Positions 1-7,585 of a stretch of DNA of 43,483 nucleotides are shown here, piece by piece. Location of the stretch: the NCBI GenBank assembly GCA_030040155.1, contig JASHUG010000337.1, positions 1 through 43,483 on the forward strand, given 5' to 3'. Positions within the stretch are counted from its first letter, which is position 1; every line of letters starts with the position of its first letter. The stretch comes from Streptosporangiaceae bacterium (GTDB lineage: Bacteria > Actinomycetota > Actinomycetes > Streptosporangiales > Streptosporangiaceae). The notes beneath the pieces were generated by a model, which was not told the origin of the DNA, searched no databases, and was given only the letters and a program-made list of their open reading frames with translations. Made by a program: the position numbers and the translations under genes.

Positions 1-27
1 CGCGGCCGAGCCGCAGTAGCTCTATGG

Positions 28-285
28 CTAGTCGATGTCCTCGGACCTGGTGCCTTCATCAAGGCGCTCACGGAACCGGTTCACCTTGGCGGACAGCGAG
101 ATTGACATCGAGTCGCGCAGCCGCGACAGGACGACGAAGCTGATCAGAGCGCTGATCACCGCCGCGAGAGCGACCATCGCGATCCCGCCGACACCGAGAA
201 AGTAGAGCACGATGAGGGCCGCGAAGAAGAGCAGCAGCCTCAAGATCGTATAGTTCACGGTCGCACGCATAACGTTACTGAGCAT
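28..285 (-). CDS. DUF4229 small membrane protein
   Basis: An 85-residue protein with two closely spaced hydrophobic segments (about residues 15-32 and 34-52), followed by a charged tail (RLRDS, then KVNRFRERLDEGTR) expected to be cytoplasmic. Size and layout fit the actinobacterial DUF4229 family, whose function is unknown. The ATG at 285 was chosen; an in-frame ATG five codons later is also possible. The gene diverges from bldC, with a repeat-bearing intergenic region between them. The family assignment is by pattern recognition; no biochemical role can be inferred. Confidence 0.75.
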   Translation of the reverse strand: MLSNVMRATVNYTILRLLLFFAALIVLYFLGVGGIAMVALAAVISALISFVVLSRLRDSMSISLSAKVNRFRERLDEGTRSEDID

Positions 286-334
286 ATTGCGTCAGTGGTA
301 CCGCCGTAGCCGCGGCCCGGCGCATGTGTTACCA

Positions 335-431
335 GGCGCGGCCACCCCGACCGCCACCTGGCGCGGCCACCCCGACGGCACCTGGCGCGGCCACCCCGAC
401 GGCACCTGGCGCGGCCTCCCCGACGACCACG
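335..431. repeat. Four tandem copies of a 24-bp GC-rich unit
   Basis: Copies begin at 335, 360, 384 and 408. The unit starts GGCGCGGCCACCCCGAC; the spacing is 25, 24 and 24 bp and the last copy diverges (GGCCTCCCC). There are no spacers between copies. It lies in the 286-700 gap between the divergent DUF4229 gene and bldC. A small open frame crosses the repeats on each strand, but neither has coding support. Confidence 0.9.
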
Positions 432-535
432 ACGCCGGGGCGAGTCGGCCCTCCGCTGGCTATTTTTGCCTGCGGATGATCATTGGCCGCCACCCAACGC
501 AACACATCGTTCTGCGCCGATGGCAAGTTTCAGGA

Positions 536-566
536 TTGTCTAGGTACGAAGGGCAACTTTTAACCT
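536..566 (+). promoter_or_regulatory. Possible bldC promoter and flanking inverted repeats
   Basis: TTGTCT (536-541) and TAACCT (561-566) could serve as -35 and -10 elements, although the 19-bp spacing is long. The region is much more AT-rich than its surroundings. TAACCTAA (561-568) is matched by the inverted copy TTAGGTTA (625-632), and GACAAA (605-610) by TTTGTC (618-623). These may be operator arms, but no known regulator consensus is recognised. Confidence 0.3.
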
Positions 567-650
567 AAATTTTGCGTAGCGCACGCATGTGTTCGGACTC
601 TTGGGACAAAAACGTTCTTTGTCGTTAGGTTAGCCAAGTTAACGAACATC

Positions 651-668
651 TGCGACACTTGCGACAAG
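651..668 (+). promoter_or_regulatory. 9-bp direct repeat upstream of bldC (possible autoregulatory site)
   Basis: TGCGACACT (651-659) is followed directly by TGCGACAAG (660-668), a head-to-tail repeat with a 9-bp period ending 32 bp before the bldC ATG. BldC is known to bind DNA as head-to-tail oligomers on direct repeats, so autoregulation is a reasonable inference. The sequence does not prove binding. Confidence 0.35.
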
Positions 669-700
669 GCTTCGGGAGTCCACCAAGGGGGACATGCACG

Positions 701-901
701 ATGGACGGCACCAGCGAGCGCCTGCTCACTCCGGGGGAAGTGGCAACGCTCTTCCGCGTTGATCCAAAGACCGTCACCCGGTGGGCCGCTTCCGGCCGGA
801 TCAGCAGCATTCGGACTCCGGGCGGCCACCGGAGGTTCCGTGAGGCGGAGGTTCGCGAACTCCTCGAGGGCAACGAGGCGACCGCCGACCCTTCGGCCTA
901 A
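701..901 (+). CDS. bldC: BldC, MerR-type developmental DNA-binding protein
   Basis: The 66-residue protein is a single winged-helix domain of the MerR-like type. LTPGEVATLFRVDPKTVTRW forms the helix-turn-helix and the following segment with GGHRRFREAEV forms the wing and last helix. Both match Streptomyces BldC (68 residues) almost residue for residue. In Streptomyces, BldC represses premature sporulation genes and binds direct repeats cooperatively as monomers. The ATG at 701 was chosen because AAGGGGGA (685-692) gives a Shine-Dalgarno at good spacing and the BldC N-terminus begins there; the open frame extends upstream to 659 without family similarity. It converges on the DUF6297 permease gene. 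Confidence 0.95.
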   Translation: MDGTSERLLTPGEVATLFRVDPKTVTRWAASGRISSIRTPGGHRRFREAEVRELLEGNEATADPSA

Positions 902-932
902 GCACGGATTGTCGTCTTTGCCGTCCCGTCGT

Positions 933-2588
933 CTACGTTGACCGCAGGCGCCTAGCCCGACCGCGAGCAATGGCCCCGAGGCAGGCGGCCAGAACGATCG
1001 AGAGCACGACCGTCGTCGTGATTGTTCCGGCGCGCGGCGATGAGATGGACCGGTGCAGCAGGATGATCATCGGACCGATTGCGAGCAGCGGCCCCGTGAC
1101 GTACCAGAGCGAGATCGTTGCTCCGTACGAGTTGCCAAGCGGCGTTTCGAAGCCCTGGAACATCTGCCCTTCGAGCTCCCCGCGGAACGAGTTGACCAGC
1201 GCGCCGCCGACCAGCACCGGAATCGCCACCACCACGAGCGCCAGCAGTGGCAGCCGACCGGTCGCGATCGCGAGCGCTGCCGCCGGGCCGCCAGCAAGCA
1301 CCGCGAGCGCCAAGCTCGGCACGATCGCGTGCCAAAAGACCAGTGTCTCGTAGCGGAACGGCAGGTGCCCAGACCGGCTGGGATCGTCGCCGTCAAGCCG
1401 TGCGCCTTCGCACAACCCGGCAGCGGCGAGGTAGCCGAACGTCAGGGCCGCGGCCAGTGACAGCAGCGACGCCCGTGGCGACCGCACCGCGAGCGCGCCC
1501 ATGCCAATCGCGGCGAACGAGAGCAGCGCTGACCACACCAGCCTGGATGGGGCCCGTATCAAGGCGGTCACGTCGCGCCACGGCAGCACGAGCCATCGCT
1601 GCAGCGGCACGCGGAGCCCAAACCTGACCCGCCGATATGTGCCAACGGCACCTCGGTAGGCGGTGGTCACGCGGCGCGCGTCCAGGTTCAGCACGGCGGC
1701 GGACATGTGGCCCATGGTGCGCGCCCGCGTGCGCAGTGCCGCGGCCGGGACGTGAGCCGCCGCACGGTCGCCGGTCACGACGAGGCCGACTGCCGCCGCT
1801 GCGAGCAAGCCGGTCGCGAGTGGCCACAGCGGTGCGCTGCCACCAGCCAACGCCACCGGACCCTGCGCCGCCCAGCCCCATGGGCCCGACCACAGCAGCA
1901 CGGTCGCGATGAGCGCTGGCAGGCGGACCGCGGCGGTAACAGCCGCGAGCCCGGCGATCGCGACCGCGGCCGTTGCGATGGCTATCGTCGCCGCACGAGG
2001 CGCGCGACCGTTCTGATGGGCCTCGGTCAGTGCAGCTGCCCCTGTGCCGAGCGCGGCCAGCAACCCGGTACTCAGCATCGCCGTACCCGCGAGCCGAACG
2101 GACTGGCCGCTCCCGTTGCCGCCGAGCCCTGCCCCCAGCAGCAACACCGCCGGTACGAGTCCGGCTACGGCGCCAGCAAGCGCCGACATCGCGGCCGCGC
2201 GCCGGAAGCGCGGGCGCAGCAGCCGACTACGGCGTACGGGCGTGTCGAGCAGCCAGTCGGCCGTCGGCTGGGCCACCATGACCGGCCCGCGCCAGCGTGC
2301 GTCCCATAGCACGGACACCAACACGAGCAGCGCGAGCGCGCACAGGCCGGCCGGTGCCGCGCGCAGCAATTCTGGTGTCAGCGGCCCCGGTGCTGGCCGG
2401 TGCTTCAGCGCCCGGAAGACCGCCTCGACCAGCCAGCCGGCGTAGATGAGGATTACCAAGGCAAGCACGTAGAGCCAGTACGCGACGTTGGCGACCTGAG
2501 CGCGGGCGCGGCCTCGGCGCAACGAGCGCAGCAGCCCCAGGGTCTCCTCGGTGGTGTCCGGCACCACGACCGCGGTCTGCGTGGCCAT
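933..2588 (-). CDS. DUF6297 multi-spanning permease of an ABC exporter
   Basis: About 551 residues, rich in Ala/Leu/Val, with roughly a dozen hydrophobic segments in two halves separated by a cytoplasmic-looking stretch (RRVRFGLRVPLQRWLVLPWRD). It resembles the actinobacterial DUF6297 family. The gene lies directly behind an ABC ATPase whose stop codon is 7 nt upstream of this start, so the two very probably form one exporter of unknown substrate. The ATG at 2588 was chosen because GGTGAG precedes it and the frame upstream overlaps the ATPase by about 100 bp. A GTG at 2591 is an alternative. Confidence 0.75.
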   Translation of the reverse strand: MATQTAVVVPDTTEETLGLLRSLRRGRARAQVANVAYWLYVLALVILIYAGWLVEAVFRALKHRPAPGPLTPELLRAAPAGLCALALLVLVSVLWDARWRGPVMVAQPTADWLLDTPVRRSRLLRPRFRRAAAMSALAGAVAGLVPAVLLLGAGLGGNGSGQSVRLAGTAMLSTGLLAALGTGAAALTEAHQNGRAPRAATIAIATAAVAIAGLAAVTAAVRLPALIATVLLWSGPWGWAAQGPVALAGGSAPLWPLATGLLAAAAVGLVVTGDRAAAHVPAAALRTRARTMGHMSAAVLNLDARRVTTAYRGAVGTYRRVRFGLRVPLQRWLVLPWRDVTALIRAPSRLVWSALLSFAAIGMGALAVRSPRASLLSLAAALTFGYLAAAGLCEGARLDGDDPSRSGHLPFRYETLVFWHAIVPSLALAVLAGGPAAALAIATGRLPLLALVVVAIPVLVGGALVNSFRGELEGQMFQGFETPLGNSYGATISLWYVTGPLLAIGPMIILLHRSISSPRAGTITTTVVLSIVLAACLGAIARGRARRLRST

Positions 2589-2595
2589 CACGTGC

Positions 2596-3288
2596 TCACC
2601 GAGGGCTGCCGAGCGCTTCCCTGGGTGCGCCGCGGGCGATGACCTGACCGTCATCGAGGACGATGACCTCATCGGCGACCGCTTCGGCCAGCTCAAGGTG
2701 ATGAGTCGCTAGTAGCAACGCGGCGCCCGCCGCCTTCTGCGCCACCAGCAGGTCGGCGAGCCACTGGCGGGCACCGGGGTCCAGCCGCTGCTCCGGCTCG
2801 TCGAGGATGAGCAGGCGCCTCGGCCGCACGAGGACGGCCGCGAGCTGGAGAGCCTGCCGCTGGCCGCTCGACAGCGAACCGGGCAGAGCATCGCCGTGAT
2901 CGGCCAGGCGGCATTCCTCGAGCGCACCGTCGACGAGGGACGGCGCCAGCTGCCCGCCACCGTGGGCCACGGCGACGAGCATGAGGTGCTCGCGGACGGT
3001 CAAGTCCGGATACGTGCTCGAGGCGTCGCCCGCGACAGCAATCTCGGTGCGCGCGACCAGGTCGTCCTCGTGCAACGGCGCGCCGCCGTAGCGCACCTGC
3101 CCGGTTGTCGGGGTGTCCCGGCCGGCCGCGATGCGCAGGAGCGTGGACTTGCCCGAGCCGTTGACGCCGAGGAGGGCGACGCACTGGCCCATCGCTACCC
3201 CGAGGTCGACGGGCTTGAGCGCCTCCAGCTCACCGTAGCTACGGCTGACTCCGGCCAGCATCAGCAGCGGGGCAACGTCAGCCGTCAT
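2596..3288 (-). CDS. ABC transporter ATP-binding protein
   Basis: A 230-residue nucleotide-binding domain. Visible motifs in order: Walker A GVNGSGKST, a short Q-loop region, the signature LSSGQRQ, Walker B LLILDEP, and the H-loop in ATHHLELAE. It would power the adjacent DUF6297 permease and works in the cytoplasm. The signature starts LSSGQ, the usual variant of LSGGQ. The start is either GTG at 3291 or the immediately following ATG at 3288; the Shine-Dalgarno is weak. Substrate cannot be deduced. Confidence 0.93.
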   Translation of the reverse strand: MTADVAPLLMLAGVSRSYGELEALKPVDLGVAMGQCVALLGVNGSGKSTLLRIAAGRDTPTTGQVRYGGAPLHEDDLVARTEIAVAGDASSTYPDLTVREHLMLVAVAHGGGQLAPSLVDGALEECRLADHGDALPGSLSSGQRQALQLAAVLVRPRRLLILDEPEQRLDPGARQWLADLLVAQKAAGAALLLATHHLELAEAVADEVIVLDDGQVIARGAPREALGSPR

Positions 3289-3375
3289 CACGAGCCGATC
3301 TCACCACTTCCCGTCTAGAGACGCAAAACGGAAAATCCGAGCAGGACACGGCGCGGCAACGGGACGCTTCGAGCG

Positions 3376-3633
3376 CTACTCGCGCCAGCCGCCGTCGGCG
3401 CCATGCCGCGCCAGGTAATCCAGGAACTCGCGCCGCAACTGCTCGTCACCCTCTCGCCACTCGCGTCGTCGCTCCTCGTACTCCTCTTCGGTCACGGCTT
3501 CCGCCGCCAGCCGCGCGTAGCCGACATCATCCGGGCCGATCTCCACATATGCATCGCCGAGAATTCTCCCGTCGCCGCTGAGAGCGGAGTCGGGGACGAG
3601 CAGGTTGCCGTTGGCTAGCCGGATCACGAACAT
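3376..3633 (-). CDS. Small acidic hypothetical protein
   Basis: 85 residues. The N-terminal third looks like a small beta domain (MFVIRLANGNLLVPDSAL) and the C-terminal half is a strongly charged helix rich in Glu and Arg (EEEYEERRREWREGDEQLRREF). No family is recognised. It starts 16 nt downstream of the stop of the metallopeptidase gene on the same strand, so the two are probably co-transcribed. A role as inhibitor or chaperone of the peptidase is possible but purely positional. Confidence 0.6.
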   Translation of the reverse strand: MFVIRLANGNLLVPDSALSGDGRILGDAYVEIGPDDVGYARLAAEAVTEEEYEERRREWREGDEQLRREFLDYLARHGADGGWRE

Positions 3634-3649
3634 CGCAGCATGGACCTCT

Positions 3650-4765
3650 TCAGATGCCGTAACGCACGTTGAAGTAAAGCATTACGTCCAGGGCAGCCCT
3701 CGTATCGCCACTCAGCATCGCGACCAGGGCCGGCCGCTGGCCGGAGGCGATCGCGGCGAAGCAGTCGGCGAAGAACTCCCGCTTGCCGAGCGCGCCCGGC
3801 TGCCGGTGGAAGTCGCTGGCCATCCGCGGCAGGCAGCGTTCGTACAGCCGGCAGAACTCGTCCGAGTCGGACTGCCAGCAGCCGTCCGATCCATCGATGT
3901 CGTCCAGGGCGTGCCCGATCTCGTGGCACATGACGTCCGGCGTCGGCGACGGCCGCGAACCGACGACGATCTTCCGGTTCCCGTAGGCGCCGGCGCAGGC
4001 ATCCCAGGTCGCGCGGCCCGACGGCAGTGCAATGCCCTTCAGCTCGCCCATGTCGTCGAGGTCGGGGACGCCACCGGAACCGACGTAGATGGCGTCCAGG
4101 CCGACGGCGAGCTTGTCCTTGATCAGCTGTGGCAGGTCGGCCAGCCGGTCGATGGCCGTGAGCGTTGCGGCCGAAGGAAGTGCATCTGCCGCCCAGTCGC
4201 GGCACAGGATGTCCTCCAGGCAGCCGCAGTTCCGCAGGCCGACAGAGAGGTGGTCAGAACGGCGAGTCTCGAACCACGGGCGCGCCTGCGCTGCGGCCGA
4301 CTCGCGCGGCCTGGCCTCGGCGCGTCGCTGCACGTGGGCCGCCGAGTTTCTGGCCGCTGGCCGCGCCCGGACGGCTGCGCGCGCCGCGCCGGTGGCTACC
4401 GTGTGCGGGCGAGCGGGTCCGAGCTGCCCCCGACCTGGACCAGAAGACCATGAGGCCGGCCGCGAGCGCCTGCCCGCCTCTCCGACGGCCGCGCCCGGTG
4501 CGGTGGGACTGAGCGCGGGCGCGGCAGCCGCAGGAGCCGCGCCGGAGGCGGCTGGGGCAGCAGGGGTGACCGGTGTCTGACCAGGCTCCGGTGGCGCAGG
4601 CTTGCCGCGGGTACGACGGTGGCTGCCGCGAGAGCCGGCGCCCCTATCTCCCGGGCTGAGGCTGCTCGGTGACGGCGTCGCGGGCCGACTGCCGTGGCCC
4701 GCGCTCGGCGCGAGTCTCGTGAACGCGCGAGAGGCAAGTAGCCGCACGCGGCGGATTAACCGCAT
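3650..4765 (-). CDS. Anthrax lethal factor-like (M34/ATLF) zinc metallopeptidase domain protein
   Basis: About 371 residues if started at ATG 4765. The N-terminal half is Pro/Ala/Ser/Arg-rich and disordered. The C-terminal domain holds the zinc motif HEIGHALDD (about residues 281-289) and, about 45 residues later, EFFADCF, where the Glu is a plausible third zinc ligand. This HExxH...E arrangement with a preceding VMC resembles the ATLF-like fold of lethal factor. There is no clear signal peptide, so export is uncertain. A GTG start at 4846 would add 27 residues, but TTGCCG (4846-4851) and TACCCT (4824-4829) resemble a promoter inside that extension and GGGAG precedes 4765. Function unknown. 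Confidence 0.65.
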   Translation of the reverse strand: MRLIRRVRLLASRAFTRLAPSAGHGSRPATPSPSSLSPGDRGAGSRGSHRRTRGKPAPPEPGQTPVTPAAPAASGAAPAAAAPALSPTAPGAAVGEAGRRSRPASWSSGPGRGQLGPARPHTVATGAARAAVRARPAARNSAAHVQRRAEARPRESAAAQARPWFETRRSDHLSVGLRNCGCLEDILCRDWAADALPSAATLTAIDRLADLPQLIKDKLAVGLDAIYVGSGGVPDLDDMGELKGIALPSGRATWDACAGAYGNRKIVVGSRPSPTPDVMCHEIGHALDDIDGSDGCWQSDSDEFCRLYERCLPRMASDFHRQPGALGKREFFADCFAAIASGQRPALVAMLSGDTRAALDVMLYFNVRYGI

Positions 4766-4952
4766 AGCCCTCAAGCTCCCGCGTAGACCGATCCGGGCAG
4801 CCCGCTCGCTGCCCGCTGCTGACAGGGTATGCCTGGCCCACGTCACGGCAAGCGTGTGTCACTGAACGTAACTCAGCAGTGTGACTAACGTGACTGGGAC
4901 AGATCTGGCAATTCGTAAACGAGCACCTGGCGCAACAGGCTAGGCTGCGACC

Positions 4953-5354
4953 ATGTGGCTGGCTTGTGCGCTTATTGTCCTGTTTAGCGTCGGATTTGTG
5001 CTTCCGTGCATGCTCGACATCGCGACGACTCCTGACTCAGAGTTCACGGTCCTCAGCAAGGGCATGTGGCTCCTGGTGGTGGGAGCATTCTGGATCTTTG
5101 GCGCCGGCGCATGGCTGATCCTCGGTCGGCCGCAGCCAGTAGGCCTGATGCGCCGATCAAGCCGCTACCATGCCGGGTTCGGCCAGGCCCAGGCTGTGCT
5201 GCGGCACCCGGCCACGCAGGCCGCCGGCGGTTACGGTGAGCCGGGGACCTGGCCCGCCGACACCGGCGAGATGATGCCGGTCGGCCCGGATGATGACGAG
5301 GACTTCCTCGAGGAGCTGAACCGGAGGATCCGGGAGACTCGCGAGGACAACTAG
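4953..5354 (+). CDS. PLDc_N-type small membrane protein
   Basis: 133 residues. Two transmembrane helices at about 2-20 and 37-57 with the intervening PCMLDIATTP loop resemble the PLDc_N (cardiolipin synthase N-terminal) module, but no catalytic HKD motif follows. The rest is a hydrophilic cytoplasmic tail ending in acidic and Arg/Glu-rich residues. TAGGCT (4941-4946) ends 6 nt before the ATG and there is no Shine-Dalgarno, which suggests a leaderless mRNA. The gene converges on the repeat-rich membrane protein gene. Role unknown. Confidence 0.75.
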   Translation: MWLACALIVLFSVGFVLPCMLDIATTPDSEFTVLSKGMWLLVVGAFWIFGAGAWLILGRPQPVGLMRRSSRYHAGFGQAQAVLRHPATQAAGGYGEPGTWPADTGEMMPVGPDDDEDFLEELNRRIRETREDN

Positions 5355-5383
5355 GGCTCGACTCCGCCAAAAGCCTAGGGACT

Positions 5384-5485
5384 CCCTGTAAGTTCTCACA
5401 CTGCCTGTTAGTTGTTCGGTGCATATCAGGTCAAAGCGACCGCGAAAACGCCGAGAACCTGCAGGGAGTGTGAGAACTTGCAGGG
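5384..5485. repeat. Pair of 24-nt inverted repeats with a 54-bp spacer
   Basis: The arm at 5384-5407 is the reverse complement of 5462-5485 with two mismatches; both contain the core GTTCTCACA / TGTGAGAAC. Partial similarity continues a few bases outward (GGACTCCCTG versus CGACCCCCTG). The pair lies between two convergent genes. It could fold into a long terminator-like stem, or be a relic of a small mobile element or a paired operator. There is no coding frame inside. Confidence 0.85.
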
Positions 5486-5553
5486 GGTCGGTGCCGTGCG
5501 AGATCGTTTAAGGCTCGCGGTCTTTACTTGCTCGCCTTGCCGAGTTCCTGTCC

Positions 5554-5645
5554 GCTAGCGCTGAAGCCGATCGGATTTCGCGCGGCCGCGCCTTGTTCCG
5601 CTAGCGCTGTAGCCGATCGGATTTCGCGTCGGCTGCGCCTTGTGA
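5554..5645. repeat. 46-bp tandem duplication over a gene end
   Basis: The copies at 5554-5599 and 5600-5645 both begin GCTAGCGCTG and share CCGATCGGATTTCGCG with a few differences. The stop codon and last residues (KSDRLQR) of the upstream minus-strand gene lie in the second copy. The first copy would encode the same residues and stop in another frame, because 46 is not a multiple of three. Confidence 0.85.
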
Positions 5646-6497
5646 GTAGCGCGCGTCGTCGGGATAGTCCGGGTCGGCTCGAGAACGTCGCTCTTGCCCA
5701 TACCCAGGGTCGGCCGGATACCGCTCACCCGCCGGATATCGCTCACCCGCCGGGTGCTGCGGATCCGCCGGGTGCTGCGGATCCGCCGGATAGTGCGGAT
5801 CCGCCGCATAGCGCAGGTTCCTGCGGGATTCCCGCTGGTGCCGGTACGGCAGGTCGGCGGCAGGCCGCTGCTCGGCGGACGGCCGCGAGCCGGCGGAAGG
5901 CCGCTGCTCTGAGGAAGGCCACTGCTCTGGGTAAGGCCGCGAGCCGGCGCGGCGGCCCGGATCGGCCGGATACCGCGGATCGGCCGCAACCCGCGGATCG
6001 GCCGCAACCCGCGAATCGGCGGCTGCCCGCGAATCGGCCGGATACCGCGAGCGGGCTGGATAGCCCGACTCATCCGCGTAGCGCGACTCATCGGGATAGC
6101 GCGAGTTCGCCAGGTAGCGCGGGTCGCCGCGATAGCGAGCCGGTTCATTGCCGCCCCGGCCCGGCTGCCGGCTGCCCGACCTGCGCCTCGCCCGTGACGC
6201 CAGCCACGACACGATGTTCCATAGCAGCACCGCGAACAGCGGAATGCTCAGCAGCAGCCTGATCCGGTGCCCCGTCCATTGATCTGCCAGCAGCGACGCC
6301 CCGATCGCCATCACGGTCAGGCACGTCCTGAGGTCCGGCCAGCCCTCGCCCCTCGGCCGGGCCAGGGCCTGACTCCGGCTATGCCTGCGATTTGGCTGGC
6401 GGTTCCGCGACCGGGCGGGCATCAGCAGCGCGGGAATGCAGAACACCGCACCCAGGCCGATGCAGGCAAACGCCAGGTCCTTGAGGTACGAGTGCAT
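5601..6497 (-). CDS. Membrane protein with long Arg/Tyr/Asp-rich repeat tail
   Basis: 298 residues. The N-terminus has about three hydrophobic helices (residues about 7-26, 61-75 and 82-102). From about residue 105 on, the protein is a low-complexity tail built of short units such as RYPADS, RVAADP and QHPADP with many Arg, Asp, Tyr and Pro. The tail is probably cytoplasmic and disordered. No family is recognised. The DNA of the tail is itself internally repetitive and open in more than one frame, so a small indel could switch frame; the end lies in a 46-bp duplication. The frame with the membrane helices and an ATG at 6497 was chosen. Confidence 0.6.
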   Translation of the reverse strand: MHSYLKDLAFACIGLGAVFCIPALLMPARSRNRQPNRRHSRSQALARPRGEGWPDLRTCLTVMAIGASLLADQWTGHRIRLLLSIPLFAVLLWNIVSWLASRARRRSGSRQPGRGGNEPARYRGDPRYLANSRYPDESRYADESGYPARSRYPADSRAAADSRVAADPRVAADPRYPADPGRRAGSRPYPEQWPSSEQRPSAGSRPSAEQRPAADLPYRHQRESRRNLRYAADPHYPADPQHPADPQHPAGERYPAGERYPADPGYGQERRSRADPDYPDDARYSQGAADAKSDRLQR

Positions 6498-6589
6498 CGC
6501 CGCTCCAGCCGCGAGGGAACTCTCCGGAGTCTACGAGGCGACGGTTCCAGAGGGAATCGGGCGGTTTCGGCGCGGCCGGGCTGCCGCCG

Positions 6590-7585
6590 CTAGGGCATCC
6601 CCGCGTAGGAGTGCAGGCCGGTGATCCAGAGATTCACGCCGATCAGGTTGAACATCAGGCAGCCGAACCCGATGAGGTGGATCCAGGCGGCCCGGCGGCC
6701 GCGCCAGCCGGCCGTGGCCCTGGCGTGCAGGAACATGGCGTAGACGACCCAGGTGATGAACGACCAGGTCTCCTTCGGGTCCCAGCCCCAGTAACGGCCC
6801 CAGGCGTGGTCGGCCCAGATGGCGCCGGCCATGACGCCGAACGTCCAGACGGGGAAGCCGAACAGGATGCTCCGGTACGACAGCCGATCCAGGATCGCCG
6901 GCTTGGGCAAGTGGTCCACGATCCCTGCGCTCCACGAAGGCTGGCCCGCGGCGATGCGGCGCTGGCTGCGGTCCGCGACCAGGTACAGCGTGGTCACGAC
7001 GGCGCCAAAGATGAACAGGCCCGACGCGATGATCATCGCGGTGACGTGGATTGCGATCCAGTACGACTGCAGGGCGGGGACGAGCGACCCGGCCGGGGTG
7101 TAGATCACCGTCAGGTCGAGGCCAAGCGCGAAAACGACCGGCACCAGCACAAACAAGCCCATGTAGTAGGCCCGGTACTTGACCGACGCCGCGACGAGAA
7201 CCAGCACAGCCATGCAAGTGATCGCGGCGAGGAACTCGTACATGTTGCCCCACGGGACCCGGTGCTCGGCCAGGCCCCTGGCGAGGATCGCGAGCACGTG
7301 GCAGAACAGCCCGATGCAGGTCAGCCCGAAGGCGGCCCGGAGCCACACGCCGGTCGGCCACCGGCTGGGCGTGGCGCGCGAAGCCGCGTCGGCCGGCACG
7401 CTGATCGGCACCTGCACGGGCGGGCCGCCCGCCCCGACGGCCACCAACGCCGGCGCCTCGGCCACCACCCGCTCCTTGGCGAAGGCGAAGTCGCACGCGT
7501 AGCAGAGCATCGCGAGGGCGTACAAGATCACGGTGCTGAACAGGAGCGCATTGCTGGTGTCCGCCAGCCCGGTGTTGATCGGCAT
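6590..7585 (-). CDS. ccsB: Cytochrome c biogenesis protein CcsB (ResC)
   Basis: 331 residues with about eight transmembrane helices. The heme-handling tryptophan-rich motif WGWDPKETWSFITW is at about residues 265-278, with conserved histidines in nearby helices. CcsB with ResB forms the System II heme-lyase, which moves heme across the membrane and joins it to apocytochrome c. The ATG abuts the stop of resB with no gap, so translation is coupled. The protein has an extra hydrophilic stretch at about residues 35-75 between the first two helices, which is common in actinobacterial members. Confidence 0.95.
   Translation of the reverse strand: MPINTGLADTSNALLFSTVILYALAMLCYACDFAFAKERVVAEAPALVAVGAGGPPVQVPISVPADAASRATPSRWPTGVWLRAAFGLTCIGLFCHVLAILARGLAEHRVPWGNMYEFLAAITCMAVLVLVAASVKYRAYYMGLFVLVPVVFALGLDLTVIYTPAGSLVPALQSYWIAIHVTAMIIASGLFIFGAVVTTLYLVADRSQRRIAAGQPSWSAGIVDHLPKPAILDRLSYRSILFGFPVWTFGVMAGAIWADHAWGRYWGWDPKETWSFITWVVYAMFLHARATAGWRGRRAAWIHLIGFGCLMFNLIGVNLWITGLHSYAGMP

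Noticed and set aside
335-431. Tandem repeats as a CRISPR array
   Set aside because: Copies are contiguous with no spacers, no cas genes are present, and the unit is only 24 bp of very GC-rich sequence.
329-526. Small minus-strand protein with AAPGAVGV repeats
   Set aside because: It only reflects the tandem DNA repeat, has no Shine-Dalgarno and no similarity I recognise.
560-970. Minus-strand open frame over bldC
   Set aside because: It is antisense to a clear BldC gene; the frame is open because of GC-rich third positions.
2589-2696. Longer N-terminus for the DUF6297 permease
   Set aside because: The extension lies inside the ATPase coding region, has unlikely residue content and no ribosome-binding site.
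5555-6148. A second repeat-rich protein on the minus strand in another frame
   Set aside because: It lacks membrane helices and a ribosome-binding site and overlaps the better-supported 5601-6497 gene; its shared tail is explained by the 46-bp duplication.
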